Shown one piece after another: positions 15,993 to 25,059 of a stretch of DNA of 44,415 bases. Origin of the DNA: a virus. How positions within the stretch are numbered: position 1 is the stretch's first letter; each line of letters starts with the position of its first letter. The translations under genes were made by a program, and so were the position numbers. The DNA is taken from the IMG/VR virus record IMGVR_UViG_3300021513_000006, positions 1-44,415 of that record; one strand, written 5' to 3'. The notes beneath the pieces are model-generated. The model was not told where the DNA came from and did not search any database. It saw only the letters and a list, made by a program, of their open reading frames with translations.

Positions 15993-17087
15993 ATGGCTTA
16001 CCTATCAAAAACAGCTTGCAATGATATTTATGAAACTTGGACAAAAATAATTAGGTATATTTGTGGAGATAGTGCTACTGCAGGAAAAGACTGGCAAATA
16101 AAAAGATATACTATTAATGAAGATGATCCACATAATGTTCAATATAAAAACTATAGTGGAACTTTAACAAATGTTACTTTGGATACTCCAATTGAACTAC
16201 CAACTATTAGTGTAGAAGAAGAAACTTTCACTTATGCTGGAAGTGATTTGGCAGAAGGAACAGATTATACGATAGATAGACCTTTAGGTAAAGTAACATT
16301 TTTATCAGGTGGGAGTGTTCCAGATGGAGCAGATGTAGATTATTCTTATAAGTTTAAGAGAGCTGAATATGTCTTGTATAATACTGACGGTTCGGAAGAA
16401 GTAGTAATAAAAATGAAATTTCAAATTTGGGAACAAGAAACAGAAGCTCATATAAGGTTAGGAGCTGCTTATTCTATTGATGATAGTGGAAATTTAACCT
16501 TAGAAAATGATACTAACTTTGCTATTTCATTCTGGAATAATCCTAATAATTTATGGATATTTTCTAACCAAAGAAGAGTTATTATTGTAGTTGAAAGTGA
16601 AGGATTTTATAGTATTGGATATGCAGGATTGACTTTAAGATTATGCTTGCCAGATGAATATAAGTATCCTTTAGTTTTGACAGGTTCTCATAGATGTAAA
16701 TATGATTATAGTGAAGCTTGGTGGCATGATGAACAAGATAAAGCATATTTTCCATTGCATAGAGGTTATGCTTATTTTGATGATACTGCTACTTGGCATG
16801 TAATAGATGAATATGCTTGTTATTATGTTCAACCTTATGTTCAATTGAAAATAGATAATTCAATTCAGATTAATTATCCTTCTGGATTTCCTAAATTTTT
16901 CTATCCAATTATTATTGCTCCATCTTGGGATTATTTGGTAGGAGCTTATCAGGGAATTTATTATGTTCCTGCAAGTGATTTTACAAGTGAAACAACTATT
17001 ACTGATACTGAAGGACATAGTTATATAGTATTTCCAAGTGTTTATAGAAATGACCACAGATTTTGGCATGCAATTTTGGAAGAATAA
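15993..17087 (+). CDS. Tail protein with virion-surface beta domains
   Basis: This 364-residue protein is the first gene after the tape measure. Residues about 55-120 form a beta module like that on the tail tube protein (FTYAGSDLAEGTDYTIDRPLGKVTFL...DVDYSY). Residues about 175-235 match a motif recurring in tail-tip-region proteins of Mu-like siphophages: IWIFSNQRRVIIVVESEGFYSIGYAGL followed by YKYPLVLTGS. Many aromatic residues and Asn suggest an exposed, possibly ligand-binding surface. A close functional name is not possible. It may be a distal tail or tail-decoration protein. Confidence 0.6.
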   Translation: MAYLSKTACNDIYETWTKIIRYICGDSATAGKDWQIKRYTINEDDPHNVQYKNYSGTLTNVTLDTPIELPTISVEEETFTYAGSDLAEGTDYTIDRPLGKVTFLSGGSVPDGADVDYSYKFKRAEYVLYNTDGSEEVVIKMKFQIWEQETEAHIRLGAAYSIDDSGNLTLENDTNFAISFWNNPNNLWIFSNQRRVIIVVESEGFYSIGYAGLTLRLCLPDEYKYPLVLTGSHRCKYDYSEAWWHDEQDKAYFPLHRGYAYFDDTATWHVIDEYACYYVQPYVQLKIDNSIQINYPSGFPKFFYPIIIAPSWDYLVGAYQGIYYVPASDFTSETTITDTEGHSYIVFPSVYRNDHRFWHAILEE

Positions 17088-17104
17088 AGAGAAGGAGTTG
17101 AGTT

Positions 17105-18106
17105 ATGAGTATGGTTTTTAATTATTACGCTTTTGGAACAAGTGATATGGATGATATTTTATATAATTTAAAAGATAAGTTATCTGAAAATGGATGGACA
17201 ATAGATTATGATAAAATCTCTACTGAAGGAAAGTTAGCTTTTCATGTAACTGATACCCAATGCTATTATACAATAAGAAAGAATCCAAATTATCAAAATT
17301 TGGATAATTATGATAGTCATTATCACCCTTATGAAATAGATGGTAATACTGGAGTTGATACTGGAAATTGGTATTCTCCTACTTATTGCAAAGTATCAGG
17401 CAGTAGTGCTTCTTATTTTGTTATTACTAATAGTTATTGCTTGGTTAATAGTAAGTTTTGTATTTTGATTTTAGAAGGTTATACTTATACTCAATCAGAT
17501 TATCCTTATCTTATGTATTATATGTTTGGACAATTGGAAATTCCGAATGAGAGTCAACAAGGAAACTTTCTGTGGATAACTCCAGCTTATGCTTATAAAG
17601 ACTTTAGTGATTACTTTGGATGTAATCCAGCTAATCAAATAGGAGTATATTACAAAGATACTTTTTGTAAACCCCATACTATTGAAACTTATAGTAAAGG
17701 CTTTCTTTTCTATGGGTTATGTTATGATTGTGTAAGTCGTTATGAAAAAGATTTCCCTGCTTCAATTCAAAGGTCTTATTACGGCTACTTGTTTAACAAT
17801 AGTAACAATTGGATAGACCCTCCTTCAGGTTGCAACTATCTACCTTTTTTAGGAATTCAACCTTATCAATTTGGTAGGTTATATTTAAGAACTTTAATTG
17901 TTTACCATAAATACGAACAAGATAGTGTTACTTATATTCATCCAATTGCAGAAACCCCTTTTTATCTTTGCAAGTATAAAGGAATTGAATGGTATAATAA
18001 AACTATAACTTATAATACAAGAAAGTTTAAAGTTTATCCTTTAGCTGGAAAAGGAATTAACTATGCAAGCGAATTTGGCATAGCATTTGAAGTAGGAAAC
18101 TTGTAA
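17105..18106 (+). CDS. Tail protein, likely distant relative of the preceding gene
   Basis: This 333-residue protein, very rich in Tyr, Asn and Ser, starts with a good GAAGGAG site. A central stretch (SYFVITNSYCLVNSKFCILILEGYTYTQSDYPYLMYYMFGQLE) has the same order as the YxIxSNxxxV...Y.YPL region of the gene before it, which suggests shared ancestry after divergence. It is followed by segments rich in Cys and aromatic residues. It probably sits on the distal tail. No enzyme motif is visible and the name is by position. Confidence 0.55.
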   Translation: MSMVFNYYAFGTSDMDDILYNLKDKLSENGWTIDYDKISTEGKLAFHVTDTQCYYTIRKNPNYQNLDNYDSHYHPYEIDGNTGVDTGNWYSPTYCKVSGSSASYFVITNSYCLVNSKFCILILEGYTYTQSDYPYLMYYMFGQLEIPNESQQGNFLWITPAYAYKDFSDYFGCNPANQIGVYYKDTFCKPHTIETYSKGFLFYGLCYDCVSRYEKDFPASIQRSYYGYLFNNSNNWIDPPSGCNYLPFLGIQPYQFGRLYLRTLIVYHKYEQDSVTYIHPIAETPFYLCKYKGIEWYNKTITYNTRKFKVYPLAGKGINYASEFGIAFEVGNL

Positions 18107-18108
18107 AA

Positions 18109-19158
18109 ATGTTAGCATATTCTTACTTATTTACAGATACAGTTTGGACTGGACAAACTGCTACTACTTATAGTGATTATAATGAGTTTAATGAATATAC
18201 AACTGTTAATTATGATTTTGCTCCATTAACTAAAAGTTTGAGCGGAATTTACTATGCTTTTAATTCTTTAGATTTAAATCTTTTCTATAATCAAATCTGG
18301 ATTCATCCAAATTATATTGATTGTAAAATGATTACAAGAGACTTAACTTATAGTGTAATGTTCTGGAATACTTATTTCTTTAGAACTGTTACAGTTAAAG
18401 ATATTACAAATGTTAGCTTGAATAATGTTAACATTGAAGATATAACCAATAAAAGTTATAAACCATTGCATTATGAAAACTTTCTTGTAGAAGTTAAAAG
18501 AGAAGGAAGTGCAACTGTTGATGGTTATTTTGATATTGAAACAGATGATACTGGAGATTATTCTCAACTAAAACTTGCAATAAGAGGTTTAAGAATAGTC
18601 TTATTACCTCTATACGAATACATTTCTGGGGAGTTATCAATAAGATATGAAATTCCAGTTATTATAGGCAGTAATATGTTTAATGAAGAACAGAGAAAAG
18701 TATTAGTAGATAAAGAAAAGAAAAGTTTTACTGGAAGATTTTTTGTTGATAATTTAGGTAAAACTTCATTAATGAATTTATTTGAATTAACTGGTGGAAT
18801 GGTTGTAGGAATTCCTTACTACATAGAACCTTTAACTCCTGTTGAAGATGATTTGCAATATTTATCTGAATTTCATGTCAATGAAGATTTTACTAACTAT
18901 AGAGAAATTTTCAAATGCAGATATTTATTCATTTATGATAAAGAACAGCAGAATATTACTGCTGAAGAAATTGTTTCTGTTAATGCTTCAGAAAAGAAAA
19001 TAACCTTGAATGAACCTATTTCTTTTTCATTTAAGAAAAAATCTACTCTTGTATTTCCTTTAATTTTATGTAAAATAATTTCAATAAATCCAAAGTTTAT
19101 AAAAGGAAAATATGGAGAAGTAAGTTTAGAACTACAAGAAATTTATGCTAAACTATGA
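18109..19158 (+). CDS. Tail protein, probable distal tail component
   Basis: This 349-residue beta-rich protein has its stop overlapping the next start by four bases (ATGA type), implying coupling. It shows no catalytic motif. The second half (EEQRKVLVDKEKKSFTGRFFVDNLGKTSLMNLFELTGGM... to a C-terminal VSLELQEIYAKL) resembles the tail-tip proteins found upstream of the lambda-L-like hub in Mu-like siphophages. Its place between tape measure and hub genes supports a role in the distal tail ring. The exact counterpart is uncertain. Confidence 0.55.
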   Translation: MLAYSYLFTDTVWTGQTATTYSDYNEFNEYTTVNYDFAPLTKSLSGIYYAFNSLDLNLFYNQIWIHPNYIDCKMITRDLTYSVMFWNTYFFRTVTVKDITNVSLNNVNIEDITNKSYKPLHYENFLVEVKREGSATVDGYFDIETDDTGDYSQLKLAIRGLRIVLLPLYEYISGELSIRYEIPVIIGSNMFNEEQRKVLVDKEKKSFTGRFFVDNLGKTSLMNLFELTGGMVVGIPYYIEPLTPVEDDLQYLSEFHVNEDFTNYREIFKCRYLFIYDKEQQNITAEEIVSVNASEKKITLNEPISFSFKKKSTLVFPLILCKIISINPKFIKGKYGEVSLELQEIYAKL

Positions 19159-19817
19159 TTACTGATATTACAGGATTAGGAACTGAAAACACTATATTAA
19201 CTCTTATTCCTAATTTTGATGATTATACTGTAGAAATATTGCCACAAGGATTAGTTCTTTCATTTGTAGGAACTCTTGATATTGGTTATCCATTTGAAGA
19301 TAAAGGAAGAAGAAGAATTTCTTGTAGCTTTACTTTTACTAATAGAAAAGAGTTAAATGACTTTATAGATTTTTGGTATGATAGAAAAGGAGCATTAAAA
19401 AGATTTTGGATACCTTGCTGGTTTAATGAATTCAAATTAGTAGAACCAATAGAAAAAAGTTCATCTGAAGCTAAAGTGTATTTAACAAATTTAGCATTAA
19501 GAAATGATGAGCATTTAAGAGTATTCTTATTCATTTATAAAGGAGATTTATCTGAAAGTGAATTAATTGTCAGAAAAATAACAGGTATTGTAGTTGATAC
19601 AGAAAACAAGATTGAAACTTTATATTTTGATAATGTTGTTAATAGAAAGATATATCCACAAGAAGTTACTATATTTGGAAGAGTTTTGCTTGTAAGATTT
19701 GGTAAAACTGGAATAGAATTGCAATGTTTCTTTGCAAGAACTAACGAATTACATATAAAAGTTTCCTGTAACTTTTTAGAATTACCTTCAGAATATGAAG
19801 AAATAGAAGGAACTTAA
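19155..19817 (+). CDS. Distal tail protein (DUF2460-like, probable)
   Basis: This 220-residue protein shows a recognisable element, NRKELNDFIDFWYDRKGALKRFWIPCW, at about residues 70-96. That is the 'F..FW..RKG....FW.P' pattern of distal-tail/DUF2460-type and related GTA tail proteins, which position the hub under the tape measure. The rest is beta-rich. The gene overlaps the preceding stop and is followed two bases later by the hub gene. The functional name comes from motif plus context. Confidence 0.6.
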   Translation: MITDITGLGTENTILTLIPNFDDYTVEILPQGLVLSFVGTLDIGYPFEDKGRRRISCSFTFTNRKELNDFIDFWYDRKGALKRFWIPCWFNEFKLVEPIEKSSSEAKVYLTNLALRNDEHLRVFLFIYKGDLSESELIVRKITGIVVDTENKIETLYFDNVVNRKIYPQEVTIFGRVLLVRFGKTGIELQCFFARTNELHIKVSCNFLELPSEYEEIEGT

Positions 19818-19819
19818 TT

Positions 19820-20614
19820 ATGGCTTATCAAGATGAAGTAAAACAAACACAACTTTCAGTTTTTGCAGAACTATATGATATTATATTTCCTGATTTTACT
19901 CTGTATTTAACCCCATATCCGCAAGAAATTACTTATGCTACAAATACTTATACTCCTTGTGTAATGGAAAGAACTGAAATAACAAAAGAGAAAGGAGAGG
20001 AAAAAGTTGTTACTATTTCATTTGCAACAAAGGAAAATGTTACATTTCAATTTCTGAACTATAACATTCCAAGAATAAAAGTTAAGATTACAAGATATTT
20101 TATAGAAAAAGATGTTGGAAAGGTAATATTTGTTGGGGAAGGAGAAATTGTTGGAATTAGCAACAGAACTCTAACCTTCAGAGCAGTTGACATATTAAGC
20201 TTAAATAAAGCAATAGTTCCACCTTTAGTTTATTCTTCTTATTGCAATAACACTTTATTTGATAGCAGATGTGGATTGAATAGAGGAGAATATAAAGTAG
20301 AAACTACTGTAGCTGTTGTAAATAATGGTTCTGCATTACAATCTTCTACTTTTGGAGATTATGAAGAAGATTACTTTACTTATGGTTATGTTGAATATAA
20401 TAAAGAATATAGAATGATAACAAAACATGATAAAACTAATAATCTGGTATATTTACATGCTCCATTTGACCAAGATGTTGATGGAAAAGTTGTAACAGTT
20501 TATCCTGGCTGCGATAAAACTCCTCAAACTTGCAAAAATAGATTTAACAATTTGAAAAACTTTTTAGGTTTTCCATATATACCAAGTAAGAATCCAACCA
20601 TTTGGGGCATTTAA
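19820..20614 (+). CDS. Tail hub protein (BR0599/DUF2163-like, likely Fe-S binding)
   Basis: This 264-residue protein has the C-terminal signature of the phage BR0599/GTA hub family: PGCDKTPQTCKNRFNNLKNFLGFPYIP. Two further Cys lie in the NTLFDSRCGLNRG region (with SSYCNN just before), giving four conserved-type Cys. In lambda gpL and in the gene transfer agent hub, such Cys bind a 4Fe-4S cluster. The protein would form the trimeric hub between tube and tip. The next genes, an NlpC/P60 peptidase and a J-like tip protein, complete the L-K-J module. Cluster binding here is inferred from the family. Confidence 0.78.
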   Translation: MAYQDEVKQTQLSVFAELYDIIFPDFTLYLTPYPQEITYATNTYTPCVMERTEITKEKGEEKVVTISFATKENVTFQFLNYNIPRIKVKITRYFIEKDVGKVIFVGEGEIVGISNRTLTFRAVDILSLNKAIVPPLVYSSYCNNTLFDSRCGLNRGEYKVETTVAVVNNGSALQSSTFGDYEEDYFTYGYVEYNKEYRMITKHDKTNNLVYLHAPFDQDVDGKVVTVYPGCDKTPQTCKNRFNNLKNFLGFPYIPSKNPTIWGI

Positions 20615-20617
20615 AGA

Positions 20618-21109
20618 ATGGTTTATTATTTTGAGAGTAAAGAAAATTGGAAAAAGGCGAAAGAAGAACTTCTATCATGGATACGAACTCCTTACAAACA
20701 TATGGGAACTGTCAAAGGGAGAGGAGTTGATTGTAATATGCTTATAGGCAAAACTTTAGTGAATTTAGGAATATTGAAAGATTTGAATTATGATTATTAT
20801 CCTAAAGACTGGTGGCTTCATACAGATAAACAGATTATTTTGGATTATGTAGAGAAACATAGAAAGTTATTAAAGAATGGATTTGATTTTCAAGAAATAG
20901 ATTTCAATAAAGAAAATTTGTTAGAGGGAGACTATTTAGGATTTTCTCTACTAAACAAAAAAGGAATCATAAATCACTCTGGAATTTATTTAGGAAATGA
21001 TGAATTTATACATTCTACTCCTAAAAGAGGAGTTTGCATAGAAAAGCTAACTAATTATTGGAAAAGGCATTTAAGGTTGGTTATTAGATTGATCAAGAAA
21101 GGAAAGTAA
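20618..21109 (+). CDS. NlpC/P60-type tail peptidase
   Basis: This 163-residue cysteine peptidase is of the lambda gpK/GTA type, cleaving peptidoglycan stem peptides during DNA entry. Catalytic residues are visible: Cys39 in GRGVDCNMLI, His120 in IINHSGIYLG, and His132 in FIHSTPKRGV as third polar residue. The length is normal for a stand-alone domain; the N-terminal Mpr1/Pad1 domain of lambda gpK is absent. It lies between hub and tip genes and probably rides in the tail tip. The start is three bases after the hub stop. Confidence 0.85.
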   Translation: MVYYFESKENWKKAKEELLSWIRTPYKHMGTVKGRGVDCNMLIGKTLVNLGILKDLNYDYYPKDWWLHTDKQIILDYVEKHRKLLKNGFDFQEIDFNKENLLEGDYLGFSLLNKKGIINHSGIYLGNDEFIHSTPKRGVCIEKLTNYWKRHLRLVIRLIKKGK

Positions 21110-21111
21110 AA

Positions 21112-23484
21112 ATGGCTGGCTGGCTTTTAGGAGTATTAATGACTGGAGCTTTAACTTGGTATTTTACTGGTTCTATTCTTGCTGCTATTGTAATGGCAGG
21201 ATTATCTTATTTAGCTTACCTATACAGACCTAAACCTAAAGGAATGGAGATGAAACCTGCTTCTTTATCTGATTTTTCTATTTCTCAAGCGAATGAAGGA
21301 CAGCCTATTCCAATTGTTTATGGTAGAGTAAAAATTCCAGGAAATATTATCTATTATGGCGGTTTAGTAACTGAAGAAGAAACAGAAAAAGTAGAAGGTG
21401 GAAAGGGTGGGAGCAGTGAAGAAGTTACTGTTGGTTATCACTACTATTTAGATATTTGGCAAGCAATCTGTATGGGAAAGATTGCTTTAGAAAAGATTTT
21501 TATTGATAATGATGAAAGCAAAACTATTGGTGAAGAAGAATATCCTTTTACTATTGCAGCAGGAGTTGTTACTGATATTCCAAACAATAAAGTATATGTC
21601 TCTTATTTAATATTTAATGATGGAACAACTGAAGACTATCCAACTACTTCAGATAATTCTGATTTACAATATGCAAGCAGACTTCCTGGAGTTGCTCATA
21701 TCTTTTTCAAGAAAATGCATATAGGATTAAATAGAACTTATGTTCCTACTATATATTTCTGGGTTAGAAGGATATTAGAAACAGGATTACCTTATGAAGA
21801 TATAGAAGTTGATGGAGTTTATTATGGAAACAATCCAGCAGCAGTAATATATGATTTATTAGTTAATTGGGGAAAATTAGATGTAACCTATATTAATTCT
21901 ACTTCATTTTCAGAAGCAGCAGAATATTTCTACAATCAAAAAATAGGAATTAATTATGTTATTTCTTCTACAAGAGAGTTAAGAGAAGTTGTTCAGGAAA
22001 TTTGTGATATGGTAGATGCTCAACTGGAATATGATAATAATGGAAAAATTACAATAAGAGTCTTAAAGAAAGAGGATACTTCAGTTGGAACAATAAAAGA
22101 TGATTTTATTTCTTTTCAATTTAGTAAACCAAGCTGGAATACTGTTCCTAATGAATTTCAAGCAAACTTTGTTGAAAATGGAGTAATAAGAACTTTAGTA
22201 GTAGAAAATCCTGCTGCAAAACTTCTTGCTGGTAAAGATATTCAAAAAACTTATGATTTAACAGCATTTTCTCAAAGAAGTGTTGCTTTGAAGAGACTTT
22301 TTGATGTAATGAAAAGAGAAAGTTATCCAAGAATTGCATTAAACATAACTGTTCCATTGAAATATTCCTTTTACAATATTGGGGATGTTATAACAATAGA
22401 AAATACTGAAATTGGAATAAAAGGAGATTTTAGAATTGTCAGTATTAGCGAACCAAAGATTGATAGCAATGAAGTTGAAATGACATTATTGCAGCATACA
22501 GATGTAATATTTGATGAACATTATCTTGATACTGGCGGAACTCATTGGATTACTCCAACTTATGATTTAACTCCTTTTACAAAAATAAAAATAGTAGAGT
22601 TAGAATATACAGAAACTTATAAAACTAATCCAGCTTATTTGATTTGTGTTAGTAAAGAAAAAGGATATGAAACAGGATTTGCTGTTTATGTAAGCACTAA
22701 TGGAACAGATTATAAATATCAAGGAACTTTTAAGACATTTGCAACAGCAGGAACTATTGTTAATGATTATCCAGATACAACTTATGATATAGACGATGAA
22801 GTAGGAGTAATATTTAGACCATATAAAGAATTTAAGACTTACGATAACATTTCAAGAGATAGATTGTTTGTTGAACCAAGAGTTTTGATAATAGATGATG
22901 AAATAATGGCATTTCAAAATTATGATCCTTATGGTGATACTGATTACCATATAACTGGAATTGTAAGAGGAATACATTGGTCTGAAAAAGCATATCATAA
23001 TACTGGAGCTGAAGCTTTCATTGTAGAAATTGCAAATAATGTAATACAATTGGGATATACTTCTACTTTTTATATGAAAATAGTTCCAGTTTTTGCCGAT
23101 AGGATTGGAAGTTTAGAAGATGCTACTGCAATTGAAATTAATCCTACATTAAAAGCAAGGAAACCTTTAAAACCAGAAAGAATTAAAGCAGTAAGAAATG
23201 GAAACACAGTAAAAATAGATGTATTTCCAATAACAAAAGTTTACTTAACTGGAGCAGGAAAAATGAGTGCTGATAGTTATACTGATACATATCCTTTTGA
23301 ATATGAAGGACAAATTGCAGTAAGTATCGATAGTGGAGATGAAACTTTATATGATACTTGCCATTTTACTATTGATAATCCAAATAGCTTTACTTTATCT
23401 GTAAGAACTAAATGGAATGGATATTATTCTGATAGTTTGAGTTTAACTATAGGAACTGCTGATGGAGAATATATTGCAAATTAG
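21112..23484 (+). CDS. Tail tip / host-specificity protein (J-like)
   Basis: This 790-residue protein begins with a hydrophobic segment (WLLGVLMTGALTWYFTGSILAAIVMAGLSYLAYLY), as in the GTA and J-like family. The hallmark follows: ISQANEGQPIPIVYGRVKIPGNIIYYGG. A baseplate-hub region comes next, with ETGLPYEDIEVDGVYYGNNPAAVIYDLL, and then beta domains; VLIIDDEIMAFQNYDP and ITGIVRGI resemble the fibronectin-linked region of such proteins. It closes the tail channel and opens on host contact. The gene ends the tightly packed tip cluster; a 44-base gap with a regulatory motif follows. Confidence 0.85.
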   Translation: MAGWLLGVLMTGALTWYFTGSILAAIVMAGLSYLAYLYRPKPKGMEMKPASLSDFSISQANEGQPIPIVYGRVKIPGNIIYYGGLVTEEETEKVEGGKGGSSEEVTVGYHYYLDIWQAICMGKIALEKIFIDNDESKTIGEEEYPFTIAAGVVTDIPNNKVYVSYLIFNDGTTEDYPTTSDNSDLQYASRLPGVAHIFFKKMHIGLNRTYVPTIYFWVRRILETGLPYEDIEVDGVYYGNNPAAVIYDLLVNWGKLDVTYINSTSFSEAAEYFYNQKIGINYVISSTRELREVVQEICDMVDAQLEYDNNGKITIRVLKKEDTSVGTIKDDFISFQFSKPSWNTVPNEFQANFVENGVIRTLVVENPAAKLLAGKDIQKTYDLTAFSQRSVALKRLFDVMKRESYPRIALNITVPLKYSFYNIGDVITIENTEIGIKGDFRIVSISEPKIDSNEVEMTLLQHTDVIFDEHYLDTGGTHWITPTYDLTPFTKIKIVELEYTETYKTNPAYLICVSKEKGYETGFAVYVSTNGTDYKYQGTFKTFATAGTIVNDYPDTTYDIDDEVGVIFRPYKEFKTYDNISRDRLFVEPRVLIIDDEIMAFQNYDPYGDTDYHITGIVRGIHWSEKAYHNTGAEAFIVEIANNVIQLGYTSTFYMKIVPVFADRIGSLEDATAIEINPTLKARKPLKPERIKAVRNGNTVKIDVFPITKVYLTGAGKMSADSYTDTYPFEYEGQIAVSIDSGDETLYDTCHFTIDNPNSFTLSVRTKWNGYYSDSLSLTIGTADGEYIAN

Positions 23485-23498
23485 AAATAAGAAATTAA

Positions 23499-23510
23499 AA
23501 TAAGAATTTA
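23499..23510 (+). promoter_or_regulatory. Variant AATAAGAATTTA motif before a fibre gene
   Basis: This lies in the gap after the tip gene, directly upstream of the GAAAGGAGGT ribosome site of the first fibre gene. It keeps the ATAAGAATTT core but lacks the leading G. The function is inferred from recurrence. Confidence 0.35.
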
Positions 23511-23528
23511 GAAAGGAGGTAATAACAA

Positions 23529-24053
23529 ATGGGCGAAATACTTAGCCCCAGTGGGCTTGAGACCTACGATTATGGAACACCAGGTTGGTCAGATATAGAA
23601 AGTTCTAACTTTCAAAAATTAAATAATTATTTAGCAAAATTTGAAGATTTATGGAATTCAACTCCAGATAATTGGAACATTTTAAGATATGATAGTTCTA
23701 CTTCTAAATGGATAAAAGATACAATAGCAAATTTATCTTCTCAACTTGAAGATTATCTTGCTAAAAAAGACTTAAGTAATGCAAGAATAGCTAAAAAAAC
23801 AATTACTTCCGATTATACTACTACAGAAAGCGATTGCTATATATTTGCTGATGCTTCTTCTGGAAATATTAGTATAACACTGACTACAATTGAAGGGCAG
23901 GAATTAATGATTAAGAAAACTGATAGTTCTTCAAATACTGTTACCATAATTCCTTCTTCTGGAAATATTGAAGGAAATTCTTCTTTAACTTTAAGTTCTC
24001 AATATGAATACTATAGGCTTTATTGTGATGGAACTAATTGGTGGAAAGTTTAG
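23529..24053 (+). CDS. Tail fibre-like protein
   Basis: This 174-residue protein has a strong GAAAGGAGGT site. The N-terminal half is helical and polar (FQKLNNYLAKFEDLWN). The C-terminal half (about 85-174) is a beta repeat typical of fibre or appendage domains: ITSDYTTTESDCYIFADASS, NISITLTTIEGQELMIKKTDSSSNTVTIIPSSGNIEG and YYRLYCDGTNWWKV. That 'DYTVTxxDxxIxVDxSxGxITITLP...G..y.iKK.d.s.n.VtI' pattern is widespread in phage fibres and structural proteins. It probably attaches to the tip and takes part in adsorption. The receptor is unknown. Confidence 0.68.
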   Translation: MGEILSPSGLETYDYGTPGWSDIESSNFQKLNNYLAKFEDLWNSTPDNWNILRYDSSTSKWIKDTIANLSSQLEDYLAKKDLSNARIAKKTITSDYTTTESDCYIFADASSGNISITLTTIEGQELMIKKTDSSSNTVTIIPSSGNIEGNSSLTLSSQYEYYRLYCDGTNWWKV

Positions 24054-24102
24054 AGTATAATAGAAAGATTTTGAAACTTTAAAGAGAGCTTCAGTTATAT
24101 TT

Positions 24103-24113
24103 GATAAGAATTT
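24103..24113 (+). promoter_or_regulatory. GATAAGAATTT motif before the second fibre gene
   Basis: GATAAGAATTTAATAAAG lies in the 87-base gap between two fibre genes, 28 bases before the next ATG. The core is exact. The role is inferred. Confidence 0.45.
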
Positions 24114-24140
24114 AATAAAGAATGAAAAGGAAAAATAGAA

Positions 24141-24551
24141 ATGCCTTTAACTTTTTATGTAAATCCAAATAAGACTGTAGATATTCTGGCAAAACAAGGA
24201 GAAAGTTGGGAATTTGTAATTACTATAACTGATAGTAATGGAAATCCTTTTGACTTAACAGGATATTCTGTGAAAGCATACATAAAATCTACTTATCAAG
24301 ATGAAAGTCCAGTTGCCACTTTTAACTATCAAATAGAAGATGCTCTAAATGGAAAGATAAAGTTAACATTATCTCCAACTGTAACTTCTCAAATAGAAGC
24401 TTATCCTACTTCTGCTGATGGAGTAAGAATATCAAATCTTAAAGCAGGAACTCAAGGAGTTTATGTTTATGATGTAAAAATTTATAATGATACAAAAGCA
24501 ATTAGAGTATTAGAAGGAAAATTAGTAGTTGATCCACAAGTAAGTGATTAA
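24141..24551 (+). CDS. BppU-like Ig-domain baseplate/fibre protein
   Basis: This 136-residue protein consists of a single Ig-like beta domain. It has ILAKQGESWEFVITITDSNGNPFDLTGYSVKAYIKS and, near the end, GVYVYDVKIYNDTKAIRVLEGKLVVDP. This is the pattern of BppU N-terminal domains that anchor receptor-binding proteins to baseplates. A related domain occurs fused to the neck connector in this same phage. It is followed three bases later by another fibre-region gene. Confidence 0.65.
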   Translation: MPLTFYVNPNKTVDILAKQGESWEFVITITDSNGNPFDLTGYSVKAYIKSTYQDESPVATFNYQIEDALNGKIKLTLSPTVTSQIEAYPTSADGVRISNLKAGTQGVYVYDVKIYNDTKAIRVLEGKLVVDPQVSD

Positions 24552-24554
24552 GAT

Positions 24555-25046
24555 ATGAATGTAACAGTAGTTAGTGAAAATGAATTGAATATTGCTTTGT
24601 CTGATGAACAACAATTAGATGTTTCTTTAAGTCAAATTGAACCATCTTTATCTGTAGAAGTATGTGGATTAATAACTTCTCTATTTATAGATGGAAGAGT
24701 AATTATTCAAAAAGTAGCAGGAGAAACTATAGGTTCACATAAAATAGTAAAATTAGAAGATGATGGTAAAGTTTATTATGCAGACTGTAGAAATTTATCT
24801 GATGTTGAAAGAATATTAGGAATGACTTTAAATTCAGCCAATACAAATGGAAGCGTTAATATACTACTTTTTGGGAAATTACAAGATAGTTCTTTCAATT
24901 TTGATACTTCTAAGCCTATTTATTTAGGTAAAAATGGAACTATAGTTCAAGATATTGATAGTGAAAGTGTCTTCATTCAAAGATTAGGAAGAGTTCTGAA
25001 AAATAATGAAATTTTAATAGATTTGGATGAACCAATAATTTTGTAG
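24555..25046 (+). CDS. Fibre-region structural protein
   Basis: This 163-residue protein has a variable N-terminus. Its conserved-type module ETIGSHKIVKLEDDGKVYYADCRNLSDVERILGMTLNSANTNGSVNILLFGKLQDSSFNFDTSKPIYLGKNGTIVQD is a beta structure often found in phage tail and head appendages. The next gene carries the same kind of module. No catalytic residues are visible. It starts three bases after the preceding gene without a clear ribosome site and may be coupled. Confidence 0.58.
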   Translation: MNVTVVSENELNIALSDEQQLDVSLSQIEPSLSVEVCGLITSLFIDGRVIIQKVAGETIGSHKIVKLEDDGKVYYADCRNLSDVERILGMTLNSANTNGSVNILLFGKLQDSSFNFDTSKPIYLGKNGTIVQDIDSESVFIQRLGRVLKNNEILIDLDEPIIL

Positions 25047-25059
25047 GAGGTGAAAAGAA

